DNA from: Actinomycetes bacterium
GTDB taxonomy: Bacteria; Actinomycetota; Actinomycetes; Actinomycetales; Dermatophilaceae
Direction of reading: 5' to 3'
DNA: 64,000 nt
NCBI GenBank assembly: GCA_023420415.1
Contig: JAEZWF010000033.1
Span: forward strand, 248,001-312,000
Position numbers and translations under genes: made by a program. Below the pieces are notes generated by a model, which was given only the letters and a program-made list of their open reading frames with translations, had not been told where the DNA came from and made no database searches. Positions 24,345-32,264 of the stretch are shown piece by piece (position 1 is the first letter of the stretch; each line of letters begins with the position of its first letter).

Positions 24345-25994
24345 ATGGCCCAGCACCTGTCCGTCCCCTCGTCCCTCCCCACACCCACGCGCCGCCAGCT
24401 CCTCGTGGGAGCGTCCGCCGCCGCAGCTGTCGGCCTCGCGACCCCGCGCGCGGCGAACGCCTCCGCGCTCGCCAGCCCGCCGGCATACCTCAAGGGCAGT
24501 CAGGGGTATGCCGTGGAGTCCAGTCGCGTGCGCCGGTGGGCGACCGACACGTGGCGCAGCCTGGTCGCGATGACCGACCCGAAGACCGGACTGCCTGCCG
24601 ACAACATCCCCGAATCCCTTGCGGCACAGGACCGTTCGGGCTACACGTCGCCGACGAACATCGGCGGCTACCTGTGGTCGGCGATCGTCGCCCGCGAGCT
24701 CGGCATCATCAGCCGCGGCGAGTGCACGCGGCGGCTGCTGCAGACGCTGCGCACCGTCGAGCGGATGGAGCACCACACTGCCAGCGGCATGTACTACAAC
24801 TGGTACGACGAGGCCACGGGTGAGGCGCTGCGCACCTGGCCCGGCAGCGGCGACACGGTCTACCCGTTCTGCTCCAGCGTCGACAACGGCTGGCTCGGTG
24901 CCGCCCTGCGCGTCGTCATGGGCGCCGACACCGCGGCCGGCGTGCACGCCAGGCGGATCTTCGAGCGGATGCGGTGGGACGCGTTCTACAACCCCGGTGA
25001 CGACCCGGCCCACCCGGTGCGCCCCGGTGGCCTCATCCACGGCGGCTTCTTCCCCTACGACCACAACCGTCCCGGTGGCGTCTACCGCGGCACGCACATC
25101 GGTGGCGAGGACGTCTGGCTCACGACCCACCACTACGACACGACGGTGTCGGAGACGCGGATCACGAGCTACCTCGGCATCATCACCGGCCAGATCCCGG
25201 GCAAGCAGTACTTCGGGATGTGGCGGACCTTCCCGGCCAGCTGTGACTGGTCGTGGCACGAGAGCCAGCCGGTGGGGGAGAACCGCACCTACTACGGCAT
25301 CGAGGTCTACGAGGGCGCCTACGTCTACCGCGGCATGAAGATCGTGCCCGGGTGGGGCGGCTCGATGTTCGAGGAGCTCATGCCCGACGTGTTCGTGCCG
25401 GAGGCGAGCTGGGCGCCGCGCTCGTGGGGGCTCAACCACCCGCTCCACGTGCGCGCCCAGCGTGAGCACGGTCTGCTCGAAGCCAAGTACGGCTACTGGG
25501 GCTTCTCGCCGTCGAGCAACCCCGCCGGCGGTTACCGCGAGTACGGCGTCGACGCCCTCGGCATGGGCCCGGGCAACGAGGCCGGCAACCCCGGCAACGG
25601 CTACTTCTCCGACCAGGAGATGACCAACTACGACATCGGGTTCGGCGACTGCCGGCCCGCCACCAACCCGACCCCGACGTTCGGTGACGGTGTCGTGACG
25701 CCGCACGCCGCCTTCCTCGCGCTGCTGCACGAGCCGCAGGAGGCCTACGCCAACCTCGTCGGCATCGAGGACGAGCTCGGCGCCTACGGGCGCGGTGGCT
25801 TCTTCGACGCGGTGGCCGTGAAGTCCGGCCAGATCGCGCGACGCTACCTGTCGCTCGACCAGGCGATGGTGATGGGTGCCATCGGAAACGTCATGGGCGA
25901 CAACGTGATCCGGCGCGCCTTCGCGACCCGTGAGGTCGAGCGCGCGCTGCGCCCGGTCATCGGTGTGGAAGAGTTCGGCGCCGGGCCCGTCTGA
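24345..25994 (+). CDS. Tat-exported GH144-like glucanase (glucoamylase-family fold)
   Basis: The 549-residue protein has a twin-arginine signal (TRRQLLVGASAAAAVGLA, cleavage near ANA-SA). The body belongs to the putative glucoamylase (Pfam Glycoamylase) family: GYTSPTNIGGYLWSAIVARE, YYNWYD, SVDNGWLGAALRVV and the conserved C-terminal GYWGFSPSSNPAGGYREYGV. CAZy GH144 endo-beta-1,2-glucanases share this fold. It lies between the importer and a GH3 gene, so extracellular cleavage of beta-1,2-glucan followed by uptake is a reasonable inference. The exact linkage is not proven. GGAGACTCACCC precedes the ATG. Confidence 0.75.
   Translation: MAQHLSVPSSLPTPTRRQLLVGASAAAAVGLATPRAANASALASPPAYLKGSQGYAVESSRVRRWATDTWRSLVAMTDPKTGLPADNIPESLAAQDRSGYTSPTNIGGYLWSAIVARELGIISRGECTRRLLQTLRTVERMEHHTASGMYYNWYDEATGEALRTWPGSGDTVYPFCSSVDNGWLGAALRVVMGADTAAGVHARRIFERMRWDAFYNPGDDPAHPVRPGGLIHGGFFPYDHNRPGGVYRGTHIGGEDVWLTTHHYDTTVSETRITSYLGIITGQIPGKQYFGMWRTFPASCDWSWHESQPVGENRTYYGIEVYEGAYVYRGMKIVPGWGGSMFEELMPDVFVPEASWAPRSWGLNHPLHVRAQREHGLLEAKYGYWGFSPSSNPAGGYREYGVDALGMGPGNEAGNPGNGYFSDQEMTNYDIGFGDCRPATNPTPTFGDGVVTPHAAFLALLHEPQEAYANLVGIEDELGAYGRGGFFDAVAVKSGQIARRYLSLDQAMVMGAIGNVMGDNVIRRAFATREVERALRPVIGVEEFGAGPV
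24481..24513. repeat. inverted pair of GGTATGCC motifs inside glucanase gene
   Basis: CGGCATACC and GGTATGCCG flank 15 bases in the region encoding the linker after the signal peptide (PPAYLKGSQGYAVE). The same head-to-head arrangement occurs in the three 67-71 bp intergenic palindromes, suggesting a common origin. Confidence 0.6.
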
Positions 25995-26008
25995 AGAGCC
26001 AACCAGCA

Positions 26009-26048
26009 GGGTGCGCCCCCGGAACCCCCCTGAGTCGGGGGCGCACCC
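26009..26048 (+). terminator. hairpin between glucanase and GH3 genes
   Basis: GGGTGCGCCCCCG (26009-26021) pairs perfectly with CGGGGGCGCACCC (26036-26048) around a 14-base loop, 15 bp after the glucanase stop. There is no T-tract, as is usual in this GC range. It could attenuate transcription into the GH3 gene or stabilise the upstream mRNA. Confidence 0.7.
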
Positions 26049-26089
26049 CTCGCAGCACGCAGCCAGGGGCAGATGACCGAAAGGGAGAG

Positions 26090-27967
26090 ATGCAGCCCGC
26101 GCGCAAGACCTCGCCGGATGGCGTGGAGTACCGGGACCTCAACGACAACGGCGTGATGGACCCGTTCGAGGACCCCCGGCTGACCGTCGAGGAGAGAGTG
26201 GCCGACCTGGTGCCGCGTTTGTCCTTGGAGGAGAAGGTCGGCCTGATGTTCCACACGGTCATCGAGGCGGGCGCGGACGGCACGGTCAAGGAGGCGCCGG
26301 GCGCGATCAGCAAGTCGCCAACGAGCGAGGTGGTGCTGGACAAGCACCTCACCCACTTCAACGTCCACGCCCTCGACGACGCCCGCATGGCGGCCCGGTG
26401 GTACAACGCCCTCCAGGCGATCGCCGAGCAGTCACCCCACGGCATACCGGTCACCATCTCGACCGACCCCCGCCACGCGTTCATCGAGAACGCAGGGGCG
26501 TCCTTCGCCGCCAAGGCCTTCTCGCAGTGGCCCGAGGCGCTCGGGCTCGCGGCGCTGCGCGACGCCGACCTCGTGCGCGAGTTCGGCGACATCGCGCGGC
26601 AGGAGTACGTCGCGGTCGGCATCCGGATGTCGCTGCACCCGACGCTCGACCTCGCGACCGAGCCGCGTTGGGCCCGGCAGTCGGGCACGTTCGGGCAGGA
26701 CCCCGACCTCGTGACCGAGCTGGGTGTCGCCTATCTCGTTGGCTTCCAAGGCGATTCGCTCGGACCGGACTCGGTCGCGTGCGTCAGCAAGCACTTCCCC
26801 GGCGGCGGACCGCAGAAGGACGGCGAGGACGCCCACTTCCCCTACGGCCGCGAGCAGGTCTACCCGGGTGGGCGGTTCGCCGACCACCTCAAGCCGTTCC
26901 CGCCGGTCATCGAGGCCGGGACCGCCGCGATCATGCCCTACTACGGCATGCCCATCGACCTCGAGATCGACGGCGAGAAGATCGAGGAGGTCGGCTTCGG
27001 CTACAGCCGGCAGATCGTGACCGGCCTGCTGCGCGAGAAGCTCGGCTTCGACGGCGTCGTCCTCAGCGACTGGGAGCTCGTCAACGACAACCACGTCGGC
27101 GACCAGGTCCTGCCGGCCCGCGCGTGGGGCGTCGAACACCTGACCCCGCACGAGCGGGTGCAGCGGATCATCGAGGCCGGCACCGACCAGTTCGGCGGCG
27201 AGGAGTCGGTCGAGCTGCTGCTCGACCTCGTGCGCGACGGTCGGGTCAGCGAGGCGCGCATCGACGAGTCGGCGGCCCGGCTGCTCGCGGTGAAGTTCCG
27301 CCTCGGCCTCTTCGACAACCCCTACGTCGACGAGGATGCTGCCGCGGTCACGGTGGGGCGCAAGGACTTTCGCGACGCCGGGTATGCCGCGCAGGCCAGG
27401 TCGGTGACCGTGCTCCAGAACGGCACGGACGGGCTCGCGCCGGTGCTGCCGCTCGCGACTGCTGCTGCGAGTGGTGCCGGGGAGGGCGCTCGTCGCAAGG
27501 TCTACGTCGAGAACTTCTCACCCGAGGCGGCAGCCGGTCTGGGTGAGGTCGTCGACCGGCCCGAGGACGCCGACGTCGCCGTCGTGCGGCTGCTCGCGCC
27601 GTTCGACCCGCGGGCGGACCTGTTTCTCGAGTCGTGGTTCCACCAGGGGAGCCTCGACTTCCAGCCGGGGCTGGTGTCGCGCCTCGCCCGCATCGCCGCG
27701 GCCTGTCCCCTGGTCGTCGACGTCGTGCTCGACCGGCCGGCCGTCCTGACACCCCTGCTGCCGTTCGCCTCCGCGGTCGTCGGCAGCTACGGCACGGGCG
27801 ACCACGCCCTCGTCGACGCCCTCACCGGCGCGATCGAGCCGGTCGGCAAGCTGCCCTTCGACCTGCCGCGGTCGATGGATCAGGTGCGCCGCCACCCCGA
27901 GGACGTCCCCGGCTACGACGACCCGCTGTTCCCCTTCGGCCACGGCCTCACCCTTCGGCGACCCTGA
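26090..27967 (+). CDS. GH3 family beta-glucosidase
   Basis: The 625-residue intracellular enzyme (no signal peptide) has the GH3 barrel motifs HGIPVTISTDPRH, KHFPGGG (Lys234, His235) and the nucleophile Asp327 in VVLSDWE. A second alpha/beta domain follows. The N-terminal DLNDNGVMDPFEDP is an EF-hand-like segment seen in exo-acting GH3 enzymes. It should hydrolyse imported oligosaccharides, completing the glucanase-importer pathway; GH3 enzymes active on sophoro-oligosaccharides are known. GAAAGGGAGAG precedes the ATG. Confidence 0.85.
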   Translation: MQPARKTSPDGVEYRDLNDNGVMDPFEDPRLTVEERVADLVPRLSLEEKVGLMFHTVIEAGADGTVKEAPGAISKSPTSEVVLDKHLTHFNVHALDDARMAARWYNALQAIAEQSPHGIPVTISTDPRHAFIENAGASFAAKAFSQWPEALGLAALRDADLVREFGDIARQEYVAVGIRMSLHPTLDLATEPRWARQSGTFGQDPDLVTELGVAYLVGFQGDSLGPDSVACVSKHFPGGGPQKDGEDAHFPYGREQVYPGGRFADHLKPFPPVIEAGTAAIMPYYGMPIDLEIDGEKIEEVGFGYSRQIVTGLLREKLGFDGVVLSDWELVNDNHVGDQVLPARAWGVEHLTPHERVQRIIEAGTDQFGGEESVELLLDLVRDGRVSEARIDESAARLLAVKFRLGLFDNPYVDEDAAAVTVGRKDFRDAGYAAQARSVTVLQNGTDGLAPVLPLATAAASGAGEGARRKVYVENFSPEAAAGLGEVVDRPEDADVAVVRLLAPFDPRADLFLESWFHQGSLDFQPGLVSRLARIAAACPLVVDVVLDRPAVLTPLLPFASAVVGSYGTGDHALVDALTGAIEPVGKLPFDLPRSMDQVRRHPEDVPGYDDPLFPFGHGLTLRRP

Positions 27968-27969
27968 CG

Positions 27970-28036
27970 CAAAACCCTCGTTGCGCGGCATACCTCGGGT
28001 TGATAGCCCGACGTTTGGCGCGCAACGAGGGTTTTG
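27970..28036. repeat. palindromic intergenic element, copy 2 of 3 (best preserved)
   Basis: CAAAACCCTCGTTGCGC and GCGCAACGAGGGTTTTG are perfect 17-bp outer arms. GGCATACCTCGGG and CCCGACGTTTGGC form the imperfect inner part around TTGATAG. It lies between the convergent GH3 and SGNH-esterase genes, where a bidirectional terminator is expected. The terminal AAAACCC/GGGTTTT would give short U-tracts in both directions. Confidence 0.9.
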
Positions 28037-28052
28037 GGGAGGTGTCCCGGCG

Positions 28053-29111
28053 TCAGCGGGTGGCGGTCGCCTCCTGCGCCGCCGCCTGGCGCGTCGACCA
28101 CTGCCGGTCGGCGGCGTCGATGCTGGCGCGGCTCGACAGGTCGACACCGGCCTTCGCGGCAGCGGCCTTGGCCTTCGCCGTCCTGAGGTCGGGCGCACGG
28201 AAGACCTCGGGCGAGATGGTGCGGTCGGCCGCGGCATACTGCCGCTGCTTGGCGGCCTGGGCCGCACCCGACCGCTCGGCCTGGCGCATCGTCGCGGCGT
28301 TCACCGTGAGCGCCGTCCCGGTGAGGGCCGGCGCGACGAGCGGCGTGTAGCCGTCACGGTGCCCGGCGACGTTCGGGTGGTAGCTCTCGCTGACCGGGTT
28401 GGACAGGCCGTTGACCCACTCGGGGGTGTCACACACCGCGTGCCCGACGAAGCGGCTCGTGGGGTTGCTGAAGGTGAAACCGCGGGCCGAGGCGGCGGCG
28501 GACAGCTTGCTGTTGAGCAGGTCGGCGGTCTGGTTGAGCCGCGTCTGCTCGTCGGGGGAGAACCACGTGAACGCGTTGCAGTCCTCGCCCATGAAGATGC
28601 GCGGGTAGCCGACCACGACCACCTTGGCGTTCGGTGCCTTGCTGCGGATCGAGGAGTAGAGCGTGGACAGCCGCCCGGGGAGGGTGTTGTTGATGATGCT
28701 CTGGGCGCCGTTGATCGCGCCGTTGCAGTCGCTCATCCAGCCCGGTTGCGCGCACTCGGTGAGGACATCGGCGAAGCCGGCGTCGTTGCCCCCCACCGAG
28801 ATCGTGACGTGGGTCGTGCCGGAGGTGAGCGCGGAGAGCTGGGTATTGGTCACGTCGGCGACCTTCGCGCCGGAGCAGGCGCGGAAGTTGAGCGTCAGCC
28901 CCTTGGCAGCGGCGACGAGCGACGGGTAGGCACTGGTGGAGCGTTGGCAGCTGGTGCCGTCGTTGATGTAGTTCCGGGTCCCCGTGCCCGAGGAGTACGA
29001 GTCGCCCAGTGCGACATAGGAGTTCGCAGCCTGGGCTGGTGCGGCCGCCACGGTGAGCGCGGCCGTCACCCCAAGGACCGCGGTCACTCCGAACATCCGG
29101 GTCATCGCCAT
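28053..29111 (-). CDS. secreted SGNH/GDSL esterase
   Basis: The 352-residue exported hydrolase has a signal peptide of about 29 residues (cleavage AQA-AN). Block I is GDSYS (Ser38), block III GGND (107-110), and the catalytic His245 lies in SESYHPNVAGH. Six or more cysteines suggest disulfides, as in the streptomycete SGNH esterase/phospholipase family. ATG at 29111 is favoured over the ATG two codons upstream because AGGGAG is then correctly spaced. The C-terminal 80 residues are Ala/Gln-rich and helical. The substrate is a lipid or ester; no neighbour narrows it. Confidence 0.85.
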   Translation of the reverse strand: MAMTRMFGVTAVLGVTAALTVAAAPAQAANSYVALGDSYSSGTGTRNYINDGTSCQRSTSAYPSLVAAAKGLTLNFRACSGAKVADVTNTQLSALTSGTTHVTISVGGNDAGFADVLTECAQPGWMSDCNGAINGAQSIINNTLPGRLSTLYSSIRSKAPNAKVVVVGYPRIFMGEDCNAFTWFSPDEQTRLNQTADLLNSKLSAAASARGFTFSNPTSRFVGHAVCDTPEWVNGLSNPVSESYHPNVAGHRDGYTPLVAPALTGTALTVNAATMRQAERSGAAQAAKQRQYAAADRTISPEVFRAPDLRTAKAKAAAAKAGVDLSSRASIDAADRQWSTRQAAAQEATATR

Positions 29112-29441
29112 TGACATCTCCCTGCAGTTCAGTCGGTGAGTGCTTCGCCCCGGTGGGGGCCTTCGCACCCTAGGAGCGCGCGGTCGGGCTGCGACAGGTC
29201 TCGTGGTGATGCCCATGCCAAGTCCTTACCTGCGCCAGAGACGACGAGCCCGGTATGCCGCGTGGTCGCCGCAGTGGCGCCGGTGAACACCGTGGGGTGT
29301 GGCCGACCGCGACGGGTCGACTGGGTGAAATCTGGGTCTGACCTGCGCGGATGGCGCGCTCGGGATGCGAGTCGACGCGCGAAGGAATAGGAAAGACGAG
29401 CGGCGTGACGATCGCGCTGCTCAGACACAAGGGAGACAAGA
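29112..29441. other. gene-free divergent intergenic region
   Basis: This 330-bp stretch separates the SGNH esterase from the Gly-rich repeat gene. It contains the 20-mer GGTATGCCGCGTGGTCGCCG (29252-29271), identical to the copy at 10697. Short open frames here look like GC-driven shadows. It must hold the promoter for the repeat-protein operon, but no convincing -35/-10 pair or operator could be picked out. Confidence 0.6.
29252..29271. repeat. intergenic 20-mer copy of the GGTATGCCG motif
   Basis: It is identical over all 20 bases to 10697-10716 and lies in non-coding DNA, about 170 bp upstream of the Gly-rich repeat gene. Confidence 0.8.
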
Positions 29442-29981
29442 ATGAGCGAGACTCCGACGACGCCCGGTCTTGACCCGGAGCAGAGCGGCGAGGGCGTGGC
29501 TGACGGCGGCGCCAACACCGGTGGTTTCGACGGCGGTGCCGATGGTGGCGCCGGTGGCGGCGCTGGTGGCGGCGCTGGTGGCGAGGGCCCGGCCGACGGC
29601 GGTGCCAACCCCGGTGGCCACGACGGTGGTGCCGATGGCGGTGCCGATGGCGGCGCCGGCGGTGGCGCCGGCGGTGGCGCTGGCGGTGCGGGTGGTTCCG
29701 GTGGCGCTGACGGCGGTGAGGGCACCGCGGACGGTGGCGCCAACCCCGGTGGTCACGACGGTGGTGCTGATGGGGGCGCCGATGGTGGCGCTGGCGGGGC
29801 GGGTGGCTCCGGTGGCGAGGGCCCGGCTGACGGCGGCGCGAACACCGGTGGCCAGGACGGCGGTGCCGACGGTGGCGCCGGCGACGGCGGTTACGGCTCC
29901 AGCGACAGCGGTGACGGCTCCGGCGACAGCGACAGCGGCAGCCAGTCGAGCAGCGGCACGGGCAACGACCAGGGCCTGTGA
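29442..29981 (+). CDS. Gly/Asp/Ala-rich repeat protein, candidate oxygenase substrate
   Basis: The 179-residue protein of no recognised family starts MSETPTTPGLDPEQSGEG after a GGGAG ribosome-binding site, with no signal peptide. It then carries four imperfect units of the form ADGGAN(T/P)GGxDGGADGG at about 20-37, 51-72, 96-117 and 129-147, where x is Phe29, His60, His105 or Gln138. Runs of GGGAGGGAGG separate the units. The tail (from about 152) is Ser/Asp/Gly-rich. The stop overlaps the GTG of the JmjC-type oxygenase (GTGA), so the two are translationally coupled. A short charged leader, repeated core and coupled oxygenase are reminiscent of a modified-peptide precursor. A structural or calcium-binding role for the Asp/Gly repeats is the main alternative. 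Confidence 0.7.
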   Translation: MSETPTTPGLDPEQSGEGVADGGANTGGFDGGADGGAGGGAGGGAGGEGPADGGANPGGHDGGADGGADGGAGGGAGGGAGGAGGSGGADGGEGTADGGANPGGHDGGADGGADGGAGGAGGSGGEGPADGGANTGGQDGGADGGAGDGGYGSSDSGDGSGDSDSGSQSSSGTGNDQGL

Positions 29982-31231
29982 CCTCGACCGCTTCACCCGA
30001 GCACCGGGTGCCCGCCGCTGACGGTGGGCGCCCGGTGTTGTCGCGTCTCGTGCGCGTCACCTCACAGGAGTTCGCCGACCGGGTCTGGTCGCGCGAACCA
30101 CTGCTCAGCCGGGCCGAGGAGCTGGACGGCACGACCGGCTTCGCCGACCTGTTCAGCGCCGACGCCGTGGACGAGCTCGTGGCCGGCCGCGGGCTGCGAA
30201 CACCGTTCCTGCGCATGGCCAAGGACGGGACGACGCTGCCCGAGCGCAGCTTCACGCGCGGCGGCGGCATCGGCGCGGCCATTGCCGACCAGGCCAGCGA
30301 TGATGCGGTGCTGCGGCACTTCGCGCAGGGGTCGACCCTGGTGCTGCAGGGCCTGCACCGCACCTGGGGGCCGGTGCTGGAGCTCTCGCAACGGCTCGCG
30401 GCCGAGCTCGGTCACCCGGTGCAGGTCAACGCCTACGTCACCCCTCCGCAGAGCACCGGGTTCGCCGACCACTACGACGTGCACGACGTCTTCGTCCTGC
30501 AGATCGCGGGCGAGAAGCGCTGGCGCATCCGTCGCCCGGTGCACGACCTCCCCCTGCGTGACGAACCGTGGACCGACCACCGCGCCGCGGTCGAGGCGGC
30601 TGCGCAGCAGGAGCCGGTCATCGAGGAGACCTTCCGCCCCGGCGACTGCCTCTACCTGCCTCGTGGCTGGCTCCACTCCGCCACCGCCCTGGGTGGCACG
30701 AGCATCCACCTGACCATCGGAGTCCACTCCTGGACCCGTCGGCACGTCGCTGACCGGCTCGTCGAGGCGGCGGTGCGGTCGGCCAGCGCCGGGCCCACCC
30801 TGCGCGACTCGCTGCCGGTCGGGGTCGACCTCGTCCGTGACGGCGCCGGCACCGCCGATGTCGAGGCGGTGCGGGCCGCGCTGGTCGAGGCCATCCAGGC
30901 CGTTGACGCGACCGAGCTCGCTGCCGCCCTCGCCGCCCAGGCCCGCGCTGCCCAGCGCCCTGCGCCGCTCGCGCCACTGGCCCAGGCCGAGGCCGCGCGG
31001 GCTCTCACCGAGGACACCGAGCTGGCGCTGCGCGAGCACATCGCTGCCCGGCTCGAGCCGGTCGCCGGCGGGCGCACCGTCGTCCGCAGCCGGGCCGGTG
31101 TGGTGGCCGTCGAACACAGCGACCTGGCCGCCGTGGGCGCGCTGCTCGACACCGGACGCGCCCGCGCCGGCGACCTCGGCGTGGAGCTGGCGCACACGCT
31201 GCTGACCGGCGGCGTCGTCGTCCCGGGATGA
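29978..31231 (+). CDS. JmjC/cupin-4 family Fe(II)/2-oxoglutarate oxygenase
   Basis: The 417-residue protein resembles ribosomal oxygenases (YcfD/RoxA, MINA53). The iron ligands fit H-x-D...H: His165 and Asp167 in GFADHYDVHDVFVLQIAGEK, and His233 in CLYLPRGWLHSATAL, followed by SIHLTIG. Residues beyond about 260 form a helical dimerisation and winged-helix-like C-terminal part, as in RoxA. Known relatives hydroxylate Arg or His side chains in ribosomal proteins. Start codon overlap with the Gly/Asp/His repeat gene raises the possibility that the repeat protein is its substrate. The default alternative is hydroxylation of ribosomal protein L16 or L27, with unrelated coupling. Confidence 0.82.
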   Translation: MTSTASPEHRVPAADGGRPVLSRLVRVTSQEFADRVWSREPLLSRAEELDGTTGFADLFSADAVDELVAGRGLRTPFLRMAKDGTTLPERSFTRGGGIGAAIADQASDDAVLRHFAQGSTLVLQGLHRTWGPVLELSQRLAAELGHPVQVNAYVTPPQSTGFADHYDVHDVFVLQIAGEKRWRIRRPVHDLPLRDEPWTDHRAAVEAAAQQEPVIEETFRPGDCLYLPRGWLHSATALGGTSIHLTIGVHSWTRRHVADRLVEAAVRSASAGPTLRDSLPVGVDLVRDGAGTADVEAVRAALVEAIQAVDATELAAALAAQARAAQRPAPLAPLAQAEAARALTEDTELALREHIAARLEPVAGGRTVVRSRAGVVAVEHSDLAAVGALLDTGRARAGDLGVELAHTLLTGGVVVPG

Positions 31232-31277
31232 GCGGCGGCCGGTCCGGCAGGGATGGCTTCGTGATGGACTGCACCTC

Positions 31278-32264
31278 GTGGACGAGGTGAGCGCACGGCG
31301 TGAGCTGGTGAGGGAAGCGCCATTTCGCTGTGCCACCGCTGCCCGCCAGCGCCACGACCCGATGCTCGGCACGGCCGCGCCGGGTCGGAGGTGGTTGCTC
31401 ATCGAGTACCCCGCCGGCTGGGCGCGAGCGGCGCTGGACAGCCCCGACTTCCCGCCCGGCGCAGCGGACCTGCTCGAGCGGGCCGCGTTGTCGGTGCGGG
31501 GCCGGGTGGTGCTGATCCGCCGTCCCGGCCGACAGCCGAAGGACGCACCTCGGCGGTGGGGCGTGGTGGACCACGGGGGAGCCCAGCAGTGGGGCTGGTG
31601 GCGCGACGACGCCGACCTGCAGGAGGCGGCCCGGGTGCTGCGCGAGGGCCCGGCCCCAGCGACCGGTGACGCTGGCGGCGACGCGACCGGCGACGCGACC
31701 GGTGACGCTGGCGGCGAGCCCGGCCCGGCGGCATACCCGCTCCTGCTCGTCTGCACCCACGGTCGGCACGACGCCTGCTGTGCCATCCGCGGGCGGCCCG
31801 TCGCGGACGCTCTCTCGCGCAGGTGGCCCGAGCGCACCTGGGAGTGCTCGCACATCGGTGGCGACCGGTTCGCCGCCAACCTGCTCGTGGTGCCGGACGG
31901 CACGGTCTATGGCGGCCTGGACCCGGAGTCGGCTCTGCGGGTCGTGGAGGGTCACCTCGCAGGAAACGTGGATCCCGTTCACCTGCGCGGCTTTTCGGCG
32001 CACCCGCCGGTCGTGCAGAACGCGCTCGCTGCCGTCCTGCGCGGCCACGGGCCTGGGGCCCCCGACGACGTGACCGCGGGTCGCGTCGACCAGACCGGGC
32101 CCGACGAGTGGGTGGTCGAGGTCCTGGGTCGCGGCACGCTGCCGCCGCGCAGCATCGTGACCGTCACCCGTTCGACCCAGCCGCCGGCGCAGCTCACCTG
32201 CCACGGGGCGGCTGCCACGACGGCATACGTGTATGCCGTCCGGCTGGGTCAGGACGGGCGCTGA
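31278..32264 (+). CDS. sucrase/ferredoxin-like thioredoxin-fold [2Fe-2S] protein
   Basis: The 328-residue protein belongs to the sucraseferredoxin-like family. The C-terminal thioredoxin-like domain has LLLVCTHGRHDACCAIRG and WECSHIGGDRFAANLL; Cys159, Cys167/168 and Cys190 are candidate cluster ligands. The N-terminal half (RWLLIEYPAGWARAAL) is also family-like. Between the halves, residues 129-147 are a tandem repeat (GDAGGDATGDATGDAGGE) of low complexity. It starts 46 bp after the oxygenase and could supply electrons to keep its iron reduced. The role of this family is not established, so this is inference from position. Confidence 0.75.
   Translation: MDEVSARRELVREAPFRCATAARQRHDPMLGTAAPGRRWLLIEYPAGWARAALDSPDFPPGAADLLERAALSVRGRVVLIRRPGRQPKDAPRRWGVVDHGGAQQWGWWRDDADLQEAARVLREGPAPATGDAGGDATGDATGDAGGEPGPAAYPLLLVCTHGRHDACCAIRGRPVADALSRRWPERTWECSHIGGDRFAANLLVVPDGTVYGGLDPESALRVVEGHLAGNVDPVHLRGFSAHPPVVQNALAAVLRGHGPGAPDDVTAGRVDQTGPDEWVVEVLGRGTLPPRSIVTVTRSTQPPAQLTCHGAAATTAYVYAVRLGQDGR
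32219..32240. repeat. back-to-back GGTATGCC-type motifs forming a 22-bp palindrome
   Basis: GACGGCATAC-GT-GTATGCCGTC is a perfect 10-bp-arm palindrome inside the 3' end of the sucrase/ferredoxin-like gene (encoding TTAYVYAVR), 24 bp before its stop. It is the tightest head-to-head pair of the genome-wide motif seen in the window. Confidence 0.75.

Noticed and set aside
21943..24486. 847-codon open frame antisense to the glucan importer genes
   Set aside because: It lies opposite three clear ABC-transporter genes. Its translation is Arg/Gly/Glu-rich without domains, as expected for GC-driven open antisense frames.
29136..29390. 84-codon open frame in the esterase-repeat gene intergenic region
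   Set aside because: There is no ribosome-binding site, a biased composition and it covers a copy of the non-coding 20-mer repeat.
29442..29900. Tandem repeats that could suggest a CRISPR array
   Set aside because: The repeats are in-frame coding units without unique spacers of constant length, and no cas genes are present.
29421..29996. Ala/Thr/Val-rich repetitive antisense frame over the Gly-rich gene
   Set aside because: The complement of any GGC/GGT-GAC repeat gives Ala/Thr/Val repeats. There is no ribosome-binding site, while the plus-strand frame has one and is coupled to the oxygenase.
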